A stretch of DNA of 64,000 nucleotides from an uncultured Flavobacteriaceae bacterium (GCA_947494325.1 CANLUS010000001.1:248001-312000); one strand, 5' to 3'; shown: positions 46,575-54,050, counted from the first letter of the stretch. The notes: generated by a model not told the origin, from the letters alone. Made by a program: numbers and translations.

Positions 46575-47531
46575 TTACACGCCCGAAATTTTAAACGATA
46601 GATATATGAAAACAATATATCCTCCAAAAAGAACCAAGCCTTTTAATCGAGAAACCTCTAATTTCTTTGGCATAAAAACCAACGGCAAAAGCAACACGGC
46701 AATTGCAAGCATCCAAATAATATGATTACTTAAAATCTGAGGGTCAGTCACAGGAATAGGTTTGACAATTGCAGTTAAACCAAGAACCGAACCAATATTA
46801 AAAATATTTGAGCCTATTAAATTTCCTAGTGAAATAGCTTTTTCTTTTCGCAATGCAGCAATTACTGAGGCAGCCAACTCAGGCACACTTGTTCCTAGAG
46901 CGACCATACTAACGCCTATCAGTCCTTTGCTTACACCTAGCTTCGACGCGATATCAACTGCTCCTTTTACCAATAATTCTGAACCGCCCCACAAAGCTAA
47001 GCCTCCAATCAACAACCAAATTACTATTTTTACACTTGACGTTTCCCTTAATGCTTCATCGACATCTTGAACTTCGTTTTTCGTGTTTTTTCGAGAAATT
47101 TTCACCATAAAATAGATGAAAATAATCAAGGAAACAAAAAGAATTGTGCCTTCAATTCCACTCAAAACATTATCATTCCATAAAAAATAATAAAGCAGTA
47201 CAGACAAAGCGACCATCATCGGCCAATTCATCTTGTAGAAATCTTTATCGACCATTAATGGAAAAATAATAGCCGTAATGCCCAATACCAAGGCAATATT
47301 TGCGATGTTAGAACCTACAACATTACCAATGGCCAAAGCAGGATACCCATCCAATGCAGCTTGTAAACTCACAATTAGCTCTGGCGCCGATGTAGCAAAT
47401 GATACAACGGTCATACCAATCACTACCTTCGAAAGCTTCAATTTAAATGATAATCCAACTGAAGATCTGACCAAAAATTCACCTCCAACTACCAACAAGA
47501 GAAAGCCAGCAATTACATAAAATATACTCAT
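46575..47531 (-). CDS. Calcium/sodium antiporter (CaCA family)
   Basis: This 318-residue inner-membrane protein has ten hydrophobic segments in two inverted repeats. The alpha-repeats contain the ion-binding motifs FATSAPELIVSLQAA and ALGTSVPELAASVIAA, each followed by GNVVGSNIANI or GNLIGSNIFNIG. The protein is YrbG-like and exchanges Ca2+ (or K+) for Na+. It is divergent from the BlaI-type repressor gene. Confidence 0.92.
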   Translation of the reverse strand: MSIFYVIAGFLLLVVGGEFLVRSSVGLSFKLKLSKVVIGMTVVSFATSAPELIVSLQAALDGYPALAIGNVVGSNIANIALVLGITAIIFPLMVDKDFYKMNWPMMVALSVLLYYFLWNDNVLSGIEGTILFVSLIIFIYFMVKISRKNTKNEVQDVDEALRETSSVKIVIWLLIGGLALWGGSELLVKGAVDIASKLGVSKGLIGVSMVALGTSVPELAASVIAALRKEKAISLGNLIGSNIFNIGSVLGLTAIVKPIPVTDPQILSNHIIWMLAIAVLLLPLVFMPKKLEVSRLKGLVLFGGYIVFIYLSFKISGV

Positions 47532-47599
47532 CCACTAATTTTTCACAAATATAATTTTTAAAAATTAGACACAAACCATTTCTCGAAAATCTTAAATTT

Positions 47600-47644
47600 T
47601 AGTTAATAAACTAGATATTTAGTTATATAACTATAAAAATAGTT
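47600..47644. promoter_or_regulatory. Three TAGTT boxes with 20-bp phasing; likely BlaI operator
   Basis: Two dyads, TAGTTaataAACTA (47600-47613) and the perfect TAGTTatatAACTA (47620-47633), plus a half site TAGTT (47640-47644), begin exactly 20 bp apart. They cover the -33/-7 region of the promoter of the BlaI-type gene, as expected for autorepression by a dimeric winged-helix protein. Confidence 0.7.
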
Positions 47645-47651
47645 ATATTTG
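47644..47651 (+). promoter_or_regulatory. -7 promoter element for BlaI/M56 operon
   Basis: TATATTTG lies 19 bp upstream of the start codon at 47671 and overlaps the third operator box, so bound repressor would block it. Confidence 0.65.
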
Positions 47652-47670
47652 TTTCATAATTCTATTATTT

Positions 47671-48033
47671 ATGGATAAACTCACGAACAAGGAAGAAGAA
47701 ATATTACACGCTTTATGGAAATTGAAAAAGGCCTTTGTAAAAGAAATCGTTGCTGTATTACCTGAGCCAAAACCCCATTACAACACCATATCTACCATTA
47801 TTAGAAATATGGAAGACAAAGGATATGTAAGTTATGTTGCATTTGGCAAAACACATCAATATTATCCAACCATCACAAAAGAAGCGTATAGAAAAAAATA
47901 CATGAGCAAAACAATTACAAATTATTTCGAAAACTCATATAAAGATGCTGTTTCTTTCTTTGCAAAAGAAGAAAAAATAAGTGTGACCGAACTCAAAGAG
48001 ATTATTGAACTGATAGAGAAAAAGAACAAGTAG
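47671..48033 (+). CDS. BlaI/MecI/CopY family repressor
   Basis: This 120-residue protein has a winged helix (about 1-70; LTNKEEEILHALWKLKKAFV and HYNTISTIIRNMEDKGYV) and a C-terminal dimerisation helix region (about 80-120). The family is inactivated by proteolysis triggered by M56 sensor proteases. The M56 gene follows after 4 bp. In Bacteroidota such pairs are not necessarily linked to beta-lactam resistance, and no beta-lactamase is nearby. Confidence 0.92.
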   Translation: MDKLTNKEEEILHALWKLKKAFVKEIVAVLPEPKPHYNTISTIIRNMEDKGYVSYVAFGKTHQYYPTITKEAYRKKYMSKTITNYFENSYKDAVSFFAKEEKISVTELKEIIELIEKKNK

Positions 48034-48037
48034 CAAC

Positions 48038-49600
48038 ATGGAAATTTTTATTACACACCTATGGAAATCTGCTTTTATCATTACCATTTTTTATGGTTTT
48101 TACAAGCTCTTTCTTCAGAAAGAAACATATTTTCAATCAATTCGATACTTTCTATTATTGGGCATTTTACTATCGATTACAATCCCCTTCATCACAATTT
48201 TAAAACACGTCGAAGTGACTCCAATCGAAGTAATTACTTCCAACAATCTGAATGTCATTACACCTGCATTAGAATCATCTATTAATTGGTATTTAATAGG
48301 AATCTCTATTTATGTAGTCATATGCGCTATCCTATTTATTAAATTCATATTTCAACTTATTTCAATAGCACTCTTAATATATAGGAACAATCATAAAAAA
48401 GTTAACGGTTTATTTCTTGTAGAAACTACTTCCATCACCTCACCCTTTTCTTTTTTCAACTTCATTGTTTACAACCCTGCACATTTTCAAGAAGAAGAAC
48501 TTAAACAAGTCTTAGCTCATGAAAAGGCCCATGCGATACAATTACATTCTATCGATAACTTAATAGCTAACATCTTAGTCATTATATGCTGGTTCAATCC
48601 GTTTGCTTGGCTCTACCAAAGTAGCATTATGCAAAACTTAGAATTTATAGCTGATGATCATGCCCAAAAGGCCACGAAATCACAACACTCCTATCAACAA
48701 TTATTGCTTAAAACAACAATTCCAAACTATCAAATGGCATTAGCCAATAATTTTTACAATTCACTTTTAAAAAAACGAATCATTATGTTACACAAACAAA
48801 GATCAAATACGAAAACACAATGGAAATTTATAGCAATGCTGCCACTGCTGCTAACTTTTGTATTCACCTTCAATACCAAAACAATTGCGCAGCAAAAAAA
48901 TAGTACCACGAAAATCGTAACAAAGAATGTCAACGTATTCGCGATGGCTTTAGATAAAGAAAGTTCTGACAGCGACCTGAAGGAGATTTCGAGCACCTTT
49001 CTCAAAAAAGGTCTTACAGTTGATTTTAGCGAAATCGTAAGAAATAGTACTAATAATATAACAGCGATTAACATCAGTGCTAAAGCTAAGAATGGGAAAG
49101 CAGCCGCCTCATACGCCTCGAATCTCGATGACGGAATCAACCCTATACAAATATCCTTCGATGAAAAAAATAACAATTTGAACATCGGTGCGACGCAAGG
49201 CCGTCATCATAGCAGTTATACATATTCAACTCAAGGAAGCGGCAATCGTTTCGTATTCCTTTCGGATGATCATGATGATAACAAAAGTGTATATATTACA
49301 AAAAAAGGAAGTAAAAGAATCGTTGTAGAAAGTCACTTTGACGAAAATGATGACCACGAGGAAGATATTATTAAAATAACTACAAAGAAAGATGGGGAGA
49401 AAAAAAAGACAATGATTATTTCGAGTAACGACGATAAAGATCCTTTAATCATTCTTGATGGCAAAGAAATAACCAAAAAAGAGATGGAAGCCTTAGATTC
49501 TGACGCCATTAAAAGCATCGATGTATCAAAAGGAGCTAAAGCCATAAAAAAGTATGGTAAAAAAGCAAAAGACGGAGTCATTGTAATTACCTCTAAATAG
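48038..49600 (+). CDS. M56 (BlaR1-like) metallopeptidase with TonB plug-like C-terminus
   Basis: This 520-residue membrane protein has four or so membrane helices (about 5-25, 33-55, 82-112 and 265-282). The zinc protease motif HEKAH (His161, Glu162, His165) lies in the cytoplasmic loop LAHEKAHAIQLHSIDN. After the last helix a periplasmic part (285-520) ends in PLIILDGKEI ... IKSIDVSKGAKAIKKYG ... DGVIVITSK, which resembles the plug-domain signature of SusC-like TonB-dependent receptors. No penicillin-binding sensor domain is present. The ligand of the plug-like end is unknown. Confidence 0.88.
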   Translation: MEIFITHLWKSAFIITIFYGFYKLFLQKETYFQSIRYFLLLGILLSITIPFITILKHVEVTPIEVITSNNLNVITPALESSINWYLIGISIYVVICAILFIKFIFQLISIALLIYRNNHKKVNGLFLVETTSITSPFSFFNFIVYNPAHFQEEELKQVLAHEKAHAIQLHSIDNLIANILVIICWFNPFAWLYQSSIMQNLEFIADDHAQKATKSQHSYQQLLLKTTIPNYQMALANNFYNSLLKKRIIMLHKQRSNTKTQWKFIAMLPLLLTFVFTFNTKTIAQQKNSTTKIVTKNVNVFAMALDKESSDSDLKEISSTFLKKGLTVDFSEIVRNSTNNITAINISAKAKNGKAAASYASNLDDGINPIQISFDEKNNNLNIGATQGRHHSSYTYSTQGSGNRFVFLSDDHDDNKSVYITKKGSKRIVVESHFDENDDHEEDIIKITTKKDGEKKKTMIISSNDDKDPLIILDGKEITKKEMEALDSDAIKSIDVSKGAKAIKKYGKKAKDGVIVITSK

Positions 49601-49627
49601 CAACCTACAACCTTCTATTTTTGTAAT

Positions 49628-49666
49628 AAAAAGCTCTTTTCTATGGCCAAATGAAAAGGGCTTTTT
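49628..49666 (+). terminator. Intrinsic terminator after M56 gene
   Basis: A 14-bp stem with one G-T wobble (49628-49641 with 49653-49666) and an 11-nt loop, ending in a T-run, 28 bp after the stop codon. Confidence 0.88.
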
Positions 49667-50061
49667 ACACAATGAAAAAAGATGAAATGCTTAAAAACAA
49701 GCTCAAAATTAACGAATATAGCTCTAAGTACTTAAAAACAACTCAAAAAGCCTCTTCATTTGTTATATTCTATAACTAATAATTCTTTTTAAATTACATT
49801 TAATAACTTTAATGTAGAGGGTCACTTATACCTCTAGAGCAATAATTTTAATTTAGTTACAATTTAGCAGGCACTTTTATTGATTTTATAGTTTTTCTTA
49901 ATTCATGTTAAAAAAACTACATATACTGGATAAGAATTAATTCAACAAGCTATTTTATCAACCGTTAAAACCCCAATAGAAAATGATCCGATTAATTATC
50001 ACCATAGTTATTATTATTATTGAACTTATCTAGAATTATTAACCCTAAAAAACCAAAAACC
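49667..50061. other. Gene-free stretch
   Basis: About 400 bp with no plausible gene on either strand. A weak hairpin (AGAGG...CCTCT near 49816-49836) is the only structure noticed. The sequence is very AT-rich. Confidence 0.6.
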
Positions 50062-50109
50062 ATGCAACCATTTTCAACAAAACATCTAATACTCGAGATC
50101 GCCTTCTAA
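50062..50109 (+). CDS. Possible 15-residue leader-type ORF
   Basis: A short frame encodes MQPFSTKHLILEIAF and is immediately followed by three hairpins, the last with a T-run. The start sits in a CC-ATG context after an A-rich tract, common for Bacteroidota starts. It may be a leader peptide or chance; there is no direct evidence of translation. Confidence 0.3.
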   Translation: MQPFSTKHLILEIAF

Positions 50110-50115
50110 CCTATA

Positions 50116-50212
50116 ATAGATCTTAGCCCAAAATAAGGTCTATATTGAAATTGTGCAATATTTATGCAATTTCTAAAGTCATAAACTCCTTGTCTTTTCA
50201 GGAGTTTTTTTA
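50116..50212 (+). ncRNA. Putative structured RNA: three consecutive hairpins ending in a terminator
   Basis: Hairpin 1 (50116-50143, 10 bp with one wobble), hairpin 2 (50147-50173, GAAATTG with CAATTTC) and hairpin 3 (50183-50207, AAACTCCT with AGGAGTTT, followed by T-run) follow each other with gaps of 3 and 9 bp. No gene upstream needs this terminator, since the M56 gene already has its own, so the segment could be a small RNA or an attenuator-style leader. No known RNA family was recognised. Confidence 0.45.
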
Positions 50213-50217
50213 TTTGG

Positions 50218-50225
50218 TATTTTTG
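50218..50225 (+). promoter_or_regulatory. -7 promoter element very close to start codon
   Basis: TATTTTTG fits TAnnTTTG and ends only 4 bp before the ATG at 50230. Transcription from this box would start at or just within the start codon, giving a leaderless mRNA. Confidence 0.45.
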
Positions 50226-50229
50226 CAAC

Positions 50230-50382
50230 ATGAAAAAATCATTTTTTAAGCTTTTAGCGACTCTTAATAAATTGTTGTTACCTAGTTACTCGAAAAAACG
50301 TTTAGATATGACGAAAGCGTCAAAAATGCAATTAGCACTTATTGGTTGGCGTTATTTTATAACTAAAAATGCGATTGACTAG
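50230..50382 (+). CDS. Small conserved flavobacterial protein (50 residues)
   Basis: The protein starts MKKSFFKLLATLNKLLLPSY and continues with a Lys-rich stretch and QLALIGWRYFITKNAID. Similar ~50-residue proteins occur widely in flavobacteria and are sometimes labelled SsrA-binding protein, although they are far shorter than true SmpB; that label should not be taken as function. The N-terminal half is hydrophobic and basic and could associate with the membrane. It lies between the structured RNA and tRNA-Arg. Confidence 0.65.
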   Translation: MKKSFFKLLATLNKLLLPSYSKKRLDMTKASKMQLALIGWRYFITKNAID

Positions 50383-50431
50383 GCGTTAAAAAATATATCG
50401 AATTCTTTTTTCTATATTAGAGAAAAGGAAT

Positions 50432-50439
50432 ATATTTGC
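50432..50439 (+). promoter_or_regulatory. -7 promoter element for tRNA-Arg
   Basis: TATATTTG is an exact -7 box ending 12 bp before the tRNA. No -33 TTG is visible. Confidence 0.5.
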
Positions 50440-50451
50440 AACCCAAATTTG

Positions 50452-50524
50452 GCCTCGTGGCGCAACTGAATAGCGCATCTGATTACGGCTCAGAAGGTTA
50501 TAGGTTTGAATCCTATCGAGGTCA
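50452..50524 (+). tRNA. tRNA-Arg (anticodon ACG)
   Basis: The cloverleaf folds fully: acceptor GGCCTCG with CGAGGTC (one G-U pair), D-stem GCGC/GCGC, anticodon stem TCTGA/TCAGA with 7-nt loop TTACGGC giving anticodon ACG, and T-stem ATAGG/CCTAT with loop TTTGAAT. The discriminator base is A and the CCA end is not encoded. The ACG anticodon is normally deaminated to ICG and reads CGN codons. It stands alone at the edge of a gene-poor region. Confidence 0.95.
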
Positions 50525-50544
50525 CGAATAAATAATTCAATAAG

Positions 50545-50576
50545 AAAAAACGCCAAGTTCACTTGAGCGTTTTTTT
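50545..50576 (+). terminator. Intrinsic terminator after tRNA-Arg
   Basis: Stem AAAAAACGC with GCGTTTTTT plus inner CAAG/CTTG pairing, one bulged A, and a T-run. Confidence 0.88.
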
Positions 50577-50588
50577 GTTGGAATTATT

Positions 50589-50637
50589 TTCAGAGCGTAG
50601 CTCTTAGGATCACAAACGAAGTGAGTAATCTTCTGAA
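50589..50637. repeat. Small palindromic element with nested hairpins
   Basis: Outer arms TTCAGA (50589-50594) and TCTGAA (50632-50637) enclose two inner hairpins, AGAGC-GTA-GCTCT (50592-50604) and TCAC...GTGA (50610-50624). This cruciform-like layout resembles small intergenic repeat elements. Only one copy was noticed here. Confidence 0.35.
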
Positions 50638-50663
50638 GTAACTTAAATATTGAAATCGTCTAT

Positions 50664-50709
50664 AAAAAAACACTGCTTTAAATAAAATAAATTTTATCAA
50701 AAGCAGTGC
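50664..50709 (-). terminator. Intrinsic terminator after XRE regulator gene
   Basis: CACTGCTTT (50671-50679) pairs with AAAGCAGTG (50700-50708), with a further AT inner stem in the loop and a run of seven T on the minus strand (50664-50670). Confidence 0.85.
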
Positions 50710-50738
50710 ATATTTTAAACTATAATCTCCTTTAAAGA

Positions 50739-51074
50739 TCAAGAGCAAGAACTTAACTCTTCTTGCTCATAACCTTTACCAGATTTAACTTTATCTATAT
50801 GTTCTTCAATCCTTTGCTTATAAGCAAACAGAATCTTAAGTAATACATCATAAAAATCAAGACCTAATTCATTAGCATAATCCCTTATCATCTCTAAAGA
50901 AGGTGCAATCTTTCCATTTTCCACACCGCTTATATGAGACTGAGTATATTTACCACTTCTATATATTTTCTTTTGAGATATATATTCTTCGATTCTTAAT
51001 TTCTTTAGTATAAGCCCGTCGGAAGTACTTGGCTCATATTCTAAACTTGGCGCTAATTGTTTAAGATTTTTCAT
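50739..51074 (-). CDS. XRE-type helix-turn-helix regulator
   Basis: This 111-residue protein has an Xre DNA-binding domain at about residues 20-75: LKKLRIEEYISQKKIY, YTQSHISGVENGKIAPSLEM and IRDYANELGLD. The C-terminus is charged and ends in EELSSCS. Regulators of this kind are frequent in mobile or accessory regions. No cognate gene such as a toxin is recognisable next to it. Confidence 0.8.
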   Translation of the reverse strand: MKNLKQLAPSLEYEPSTSDGLILKKLRIEEYISQKKIYRSGKYTQSHISGVENGKIAPSLEMIRDYANELGLDFYDVLLKILFAYKQRIEEHIDKVKSGKGYEQEELSSCS

Positions 51075-51158
51075 AATTTAAAAATTTTAGTGTTTACAAG
51101 ATTTATTATAATAATTATAGATTGATGTTACGTATTTTACTTTAATGATACTGCAAAA

Positions 51159-51174
51159 GGCGCTAAAAAGCGCC
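51159..51174 (-). terminator. Short terminator after orphan gene
   Basis: GGCGCT-AAAA-AGCGCC is a perfect 6-bp GC-rich stem; on the minus strand it is followed by four T. It lies 57 bp after the stop of the orphan gene. Confidence 0.65.
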
Positions 51175-51230
51175 ATTTAGATTCGATTTTGATTTTCAAG
51201 ATATTGACAAAGACTTATTATTTAGATAAT

Positions 51231-51575
51231 CTATTCAAAAAAAATACTCAAGTATTCTTTAGCTTTCTGAATACTAGCTTTACTATATTCATCTAAACTA
51301 TTCCAATTTTCTTCTACATAATCAAATACCTTATGTATTACTACATGTTTGGTCACCTTTTTTAATGCTTTTCTAGCATACTCCGATTTTCTTATATACT
51401 CATCTTCCGGTACATTTTTAACTTTATTTTCAACTACCTCAGCAATACTCTTATTTAATAAATCAAGTATTTCTTCTTTAGATAAATTATTATTATCTTT
51501 ATTTACCAACTCACTAAGGAGTTTAATTATTTCATTATTTTCATCTGGATGTGCATTTAAATCTTTTTGAGCCAT
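51231..51575 (-). CDS. Orphan charged helical protein
   Basis: This 114-residue protein has no signal peptide or membrane segment. It is strongly charged and predicted helical (KDNNNLSKEEILDLLNKSIAE; EYIRKSEYARKALKKV). I recognise no family. It lies upstream of the XRE gene on the same strand with a terminator between them, so it is probably a separate unit. It may be an accessory-region gene. Confidence 0.6.
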   Translation of the reverse strand: MAQKDLNAHPDENNEIIKLLSELVNKDNNNLSKEEILDLLNKSIAEVVENKVKNVPEDEYIRKSEYARKALKKVTKHVVIHKVFDYVEENWNSLDEYSKASIQKAKEYLSIFFE

Positions 51576-51675
51576 GATAGAGATATTAAAGAATTACTAA
51601 TAAAGGAACTAACGGAAACTATTACAAATATAAGCATTTGATTAATATTAATAACAGTTATTTATTGATATTTTG

Positions 51676-52152
51676 TTAAATATATGTTAAAATATATGTT
51701 ATTACATATAATTCATTTAAAATCAACACATTAAAATTTAACATTTTAAATGGATAAATGCATGCAAAATAGAAATTAAGACTCTTGTTAGGGGTAGGTG
51801 TTCCTATCTTTAAAGATTCATTAATATCCAATTTACCTTGGGTAAATCCGTAAAAAGTACTTCCTAAAGCGAATGGCATTATTCTATATGATACTTTTAA
51901 CTTTTCTGTAGTATCTAATTCCAATCGATTAAAACCTATATTAATATGCCACCGATCCCAAAAATCTCTGTTGGAAGCAGCATTTTCCAAGATTGAAGTT
52001 CCCGCACTGTTCATAATTTTCGATGGCTAGAGATAACTAGAATCACCTGTTTGACCGTACTTTCCAATCATCTTTTTACTTTCAAAAACTAGATATCCGC
52101 CCAAAGCACCTTGCGCAAATCCCTTTAAAAAAAACTTTACCCGTTTTTTCAT
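51676..52152 (-). pseudogene. Gene interrupted by a single in-frame amber codon
   Basis: An ATG at 52152 opens a frame starting MKKRVKFFLKGFAQGALGGY. It runs 41 codons to a TAG at 52027-52029, then continues in the same frame (PSKIMNSAGTSILENAASNR ... WHINIGFNRLELDT) to 51676. The TAG follows Tyr-Leu and could replace TGG (Trp). From memory, flavobacterial proteins read SSYxWPSKIxNSAGTSIxENAA and are longer at the C-terminus, so the last 30 residues here, which look like AT-rich drift, suggest a 3' truncation as well. Function is unknown. Confidence 0.6.
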
Positions 52153-52349
52153 CCGGCTTTTTATTTAGTCTACCGAGTACGCCAGATCATGATCAGGAGA
52201 ATTTGAGAACACAATCCTATTCGATAGTATCCCGCGCACCTCCCGGCTCTTCACTATTAAAGATCTGATTGACTTTTGACCATCTCTCAATCTCCCATTG
52301 AGGTCAAGAACAAGCTGCAACCGAATAATTATATTCCATTAAAAAAGTA

Positions 52350-52375
52350 AAAGCACCCACAAATGTGAGTGCTTT
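52350..52375. terminator. Hairpin of module A
   Basis: AAAGCAC...GTGCTTT stem of ten pairs with a single C-A mismatch and loop AAAT. It is terminator-like but no adjacent gene uses it. Confidence 0.6.
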
Positions 52376-52394
52376 ATATATATGGTTAAGTATA

Positions 52395-52421
52395 CTTTCT
52401 CTCTCAGGGGAGAAAGGATAA
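52395..52421. repeat. Repeat motif, copy A, with internal inverted repeat
   Basis: AGGGGAGAAAGGATAA (52406-52421) is the first of two identical 16-bp copies. With the preceding CTTTCTC (52395-52401) it forms a 7-bp inverted repeat with GAGAAAG (52410-52416). Confidence 0.6.
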
Positions 52422-52849
52422 CATCTATTCGACTAAAAACAAACTGCCTTTCGGCTTGTAGATAAAAGACAGTTTGAGGGTCTAATTCATAGCAATTTTC
52501 CAATCACTAAAGGCAAACTTATAAAAGAGTATTTTCGACTCTTTACTTTATATCTTACTAATTGAAAAGCTTAAAAATTTCGTGATAAATGTTTCTTTTT
52601 AGGGACTTTAAAAAGTTTACTTTATGTTTCATTTATCTGTGTAACTTTTAAAACTATATAATCAATTAATTAGTTACTTTTATTGTTAAAGTGATTTCAA
52701 AAAACTTGAACCTTAACACCTTTCGTAAATGAAACAATTCTAACATGAAAATTCCTACCCTAATTTCTAAAATTATATTTAATTAGCTGATTTTGAAGTG
52801 TATATTGAAAGGTTTTGTTAGGAAGAAAAGTGTCACCAGATTTAAAAAA

Positions 52850-52878
52850 CAAAGCCCTTACAAATTGTAAGAGCTTTG
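52850..52878. terminator. Hairpin of module B
   Basis: A stem of 12 pairs (CAAAGCC...TTACA with TGTAA...GGCTTTG-like right arm) containing one C-A mismatch at the same place as in module A, loop AAT. No adjacent gene uses it. Confidence 0.6.
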
Positions 52879-52918
52879 ACAATATGATGAAACATCTTCA
52901 CGAATGAAAATTTATATT

Positions 52919-52946
52919 CTTTCTATAGTTAGGGGAGAAAGGATAA
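52919..52946. repeat. Repeat motif, copy B, with internal inverted repeat
   Basis: The identical 16-mer AGGGGAGAAAGGATAA (52931-52946) follows hairpin B, and CTTTCT (52919-52924) pairs with AGAAAG (52936-52941). Copy A and copy B are 525 bp apart in the same orientation. Confidence 0.6.
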
Positions 52947-53094
52947 GAATCATCGTATAGATTGCAAGTTACTATTTATTTTGAAATTTTCAAAAAAGCA
53001 ATTTCTGACGTTCTATTTCTTACTTTTTAGCGTTTAGTACTTTCAATTTTAGTGAATCTCCTACCCAATTTTCGCCAAAATTGATTTCAAAAAA

Positions 53095-53156
53095 AAAGTT
53101 ACCCCGGGAAAAACCCGAAGTAACTTTAAATTGAAAAATCTTAGTAATTTTTCAAT
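53095..53156. terminator. Two adjacent hairpins (module C)
   Basis: The first (53095-53127) pairs AAAGTTAC with GTAACTTT and CGGG with CCCG around two C-A mismatches and an A-loop. The second (53130-53156) is a perfect 10-bp stem ATTGAAAAAT with ATTTTTCAAT. They lie about 280 bp before the ECF sigma gene. No 16-bp motif follows them. Confidence 0.5.
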
Positions 53157-53439
53157 ATCAAAATGAAACTAACTGAAACTATTTTTATATTATTGAAGCT
53201 CTTATTATACCGATTAATGTCTAATCTTTTTTTTCAAATGAGTATTTCTCAAAAATTATTACATTTGTCTACGCTTATTTAGTTGTAAATAACAACAATA
53301 TTTTAAGCCATTTTGTGTTATTAATAAGTTGATTACATATAATGAGAGACCTAATTTTTTATTTTAATTTATTTTTAAACTATTTGTTTCTGATTATAGA
53401 ACAACCAAAACTCTAAAATTCCCACCTTAACCAAAAAAA

Positions 53440-53955
53440 ATGGTAACCAGCCTAAACAACCACGTTTGTGAAGAACATATATACTCTAAGATTTTTAGAA
53501 CACTTTCTAATGACTTATTTAATTTTCTACGCTATAAATATGGTGAAGGATTAAATCCGAAAGATAAAGTTCAAGAAGCCTTTGTTACTTTATGGAACAA
53601 TTGTAAAAAAGTTCCGCCGGAAAAAGCCAAGTCTTTTTTATTTACTACGGCGAATAACTTAATGCTCAATGAGATTAAGCATCAAAATGTTGTTTTAAGG
53701 CATCAGCAAACAAAACCAAAGAGCTACACGAATGAGAATCCTGAATTTTTAATGGAGGAATCTCAATTTATGGAGAAGTACGAAGCTGCATTGGCCAAAT
53801 TGACTGAAGCGCAAAGAGTCGCTTTTCTTATGAACAAAGCTGAAGGTAAACGCCATAAGGAGATTGCTGAACTACTCGGAATTTCTAGAAAAGCCGTTGA
53901 AAAAAGAATATATGGAGCTTTAGAAAAACTCCGAAAGGAAATAGATGGAATATAA
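53440..53955 (+). CDS. ECF-type RNA polymerase sigma factor
   Basis: This 171-residue protein has sigma region 2 (about 18-85; DLFNFLRYKYGEGLNPKDKVQEAFV and SFLFTTANNLMLNEIK) and region 4 (about 110-168; LTEAQRVAFLMNKAEGKRHK, EIAELLGISRKAVEKR). It is a FecI-like ECF sigma of the kind paired with FecR anti-sigma factors in Bacteroidota. FecR follows after 95 bp. Confidence 0.92.
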   Translation: MVTSLNNHVCEEHIYSKIFRTLSNDLFNFLRYKYGEGLNPKDKVQEAFVTLWNNCKKVPPEKAKSFLFTTANNLMLNEIKHQNVVLRHQQTKPKSYTNENPEFLMEESQFMEKYEAALAKLTEAQRVAFLMNKAEGKRHKEIAELLGISRKAVEKRIYGALEKLRKEIDGI

Positions 53956-54050
53956 CTAATAATGAGATTTTTAAGGAGTTAGTTAAAAAAAAGAATATAT
54001 CATGGTAGGAAAAATAACTACATAGTTGTTATATTTACAAATCGCAGATT

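Larger units (their letters stand above)
52153..53439. other. 1.29-kb gene-free region with hairpin modules
   Basis: No plausible gene on either strand. The first 180 bp (about 52160-52330) are noticeably richer in G and C than the rest and look like stop-ridden coding remnants. The remainder is AT-rich and carries at least five hairpins and a repeated 16-bp motif, listed separately. Confidence 0.7.

Noticed and set aside
48038-49600. Beta-lactam resistance regulation by the BlaI/M56 pair
   Set aside because: No penicillin-binding sensor domain and no beta-lactamase or transpeptidase gene nearby; only the general repressor/protease relation is supported.
52207-52222. AATCCTAT-TCGA near 52211, resembling the tRNA-Arg 3' end (AATCCTATCGAG), as a possible attachment-site duplicate
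   Set aside because: Only eight contiguous bases match and an extra base breaks the rest; no integrase was found, so chance is the simpler explanation.
52406-52421. 16-mer AGGGGAGAAAGGATAA as the reverse complement of a tRNA 3' end
   Set aside because: The complement ends ATCCTTTCTCCCCT but no T-loop (GTTCGAATC) precedes it in either copy, so a tRNA fragment is not supported.
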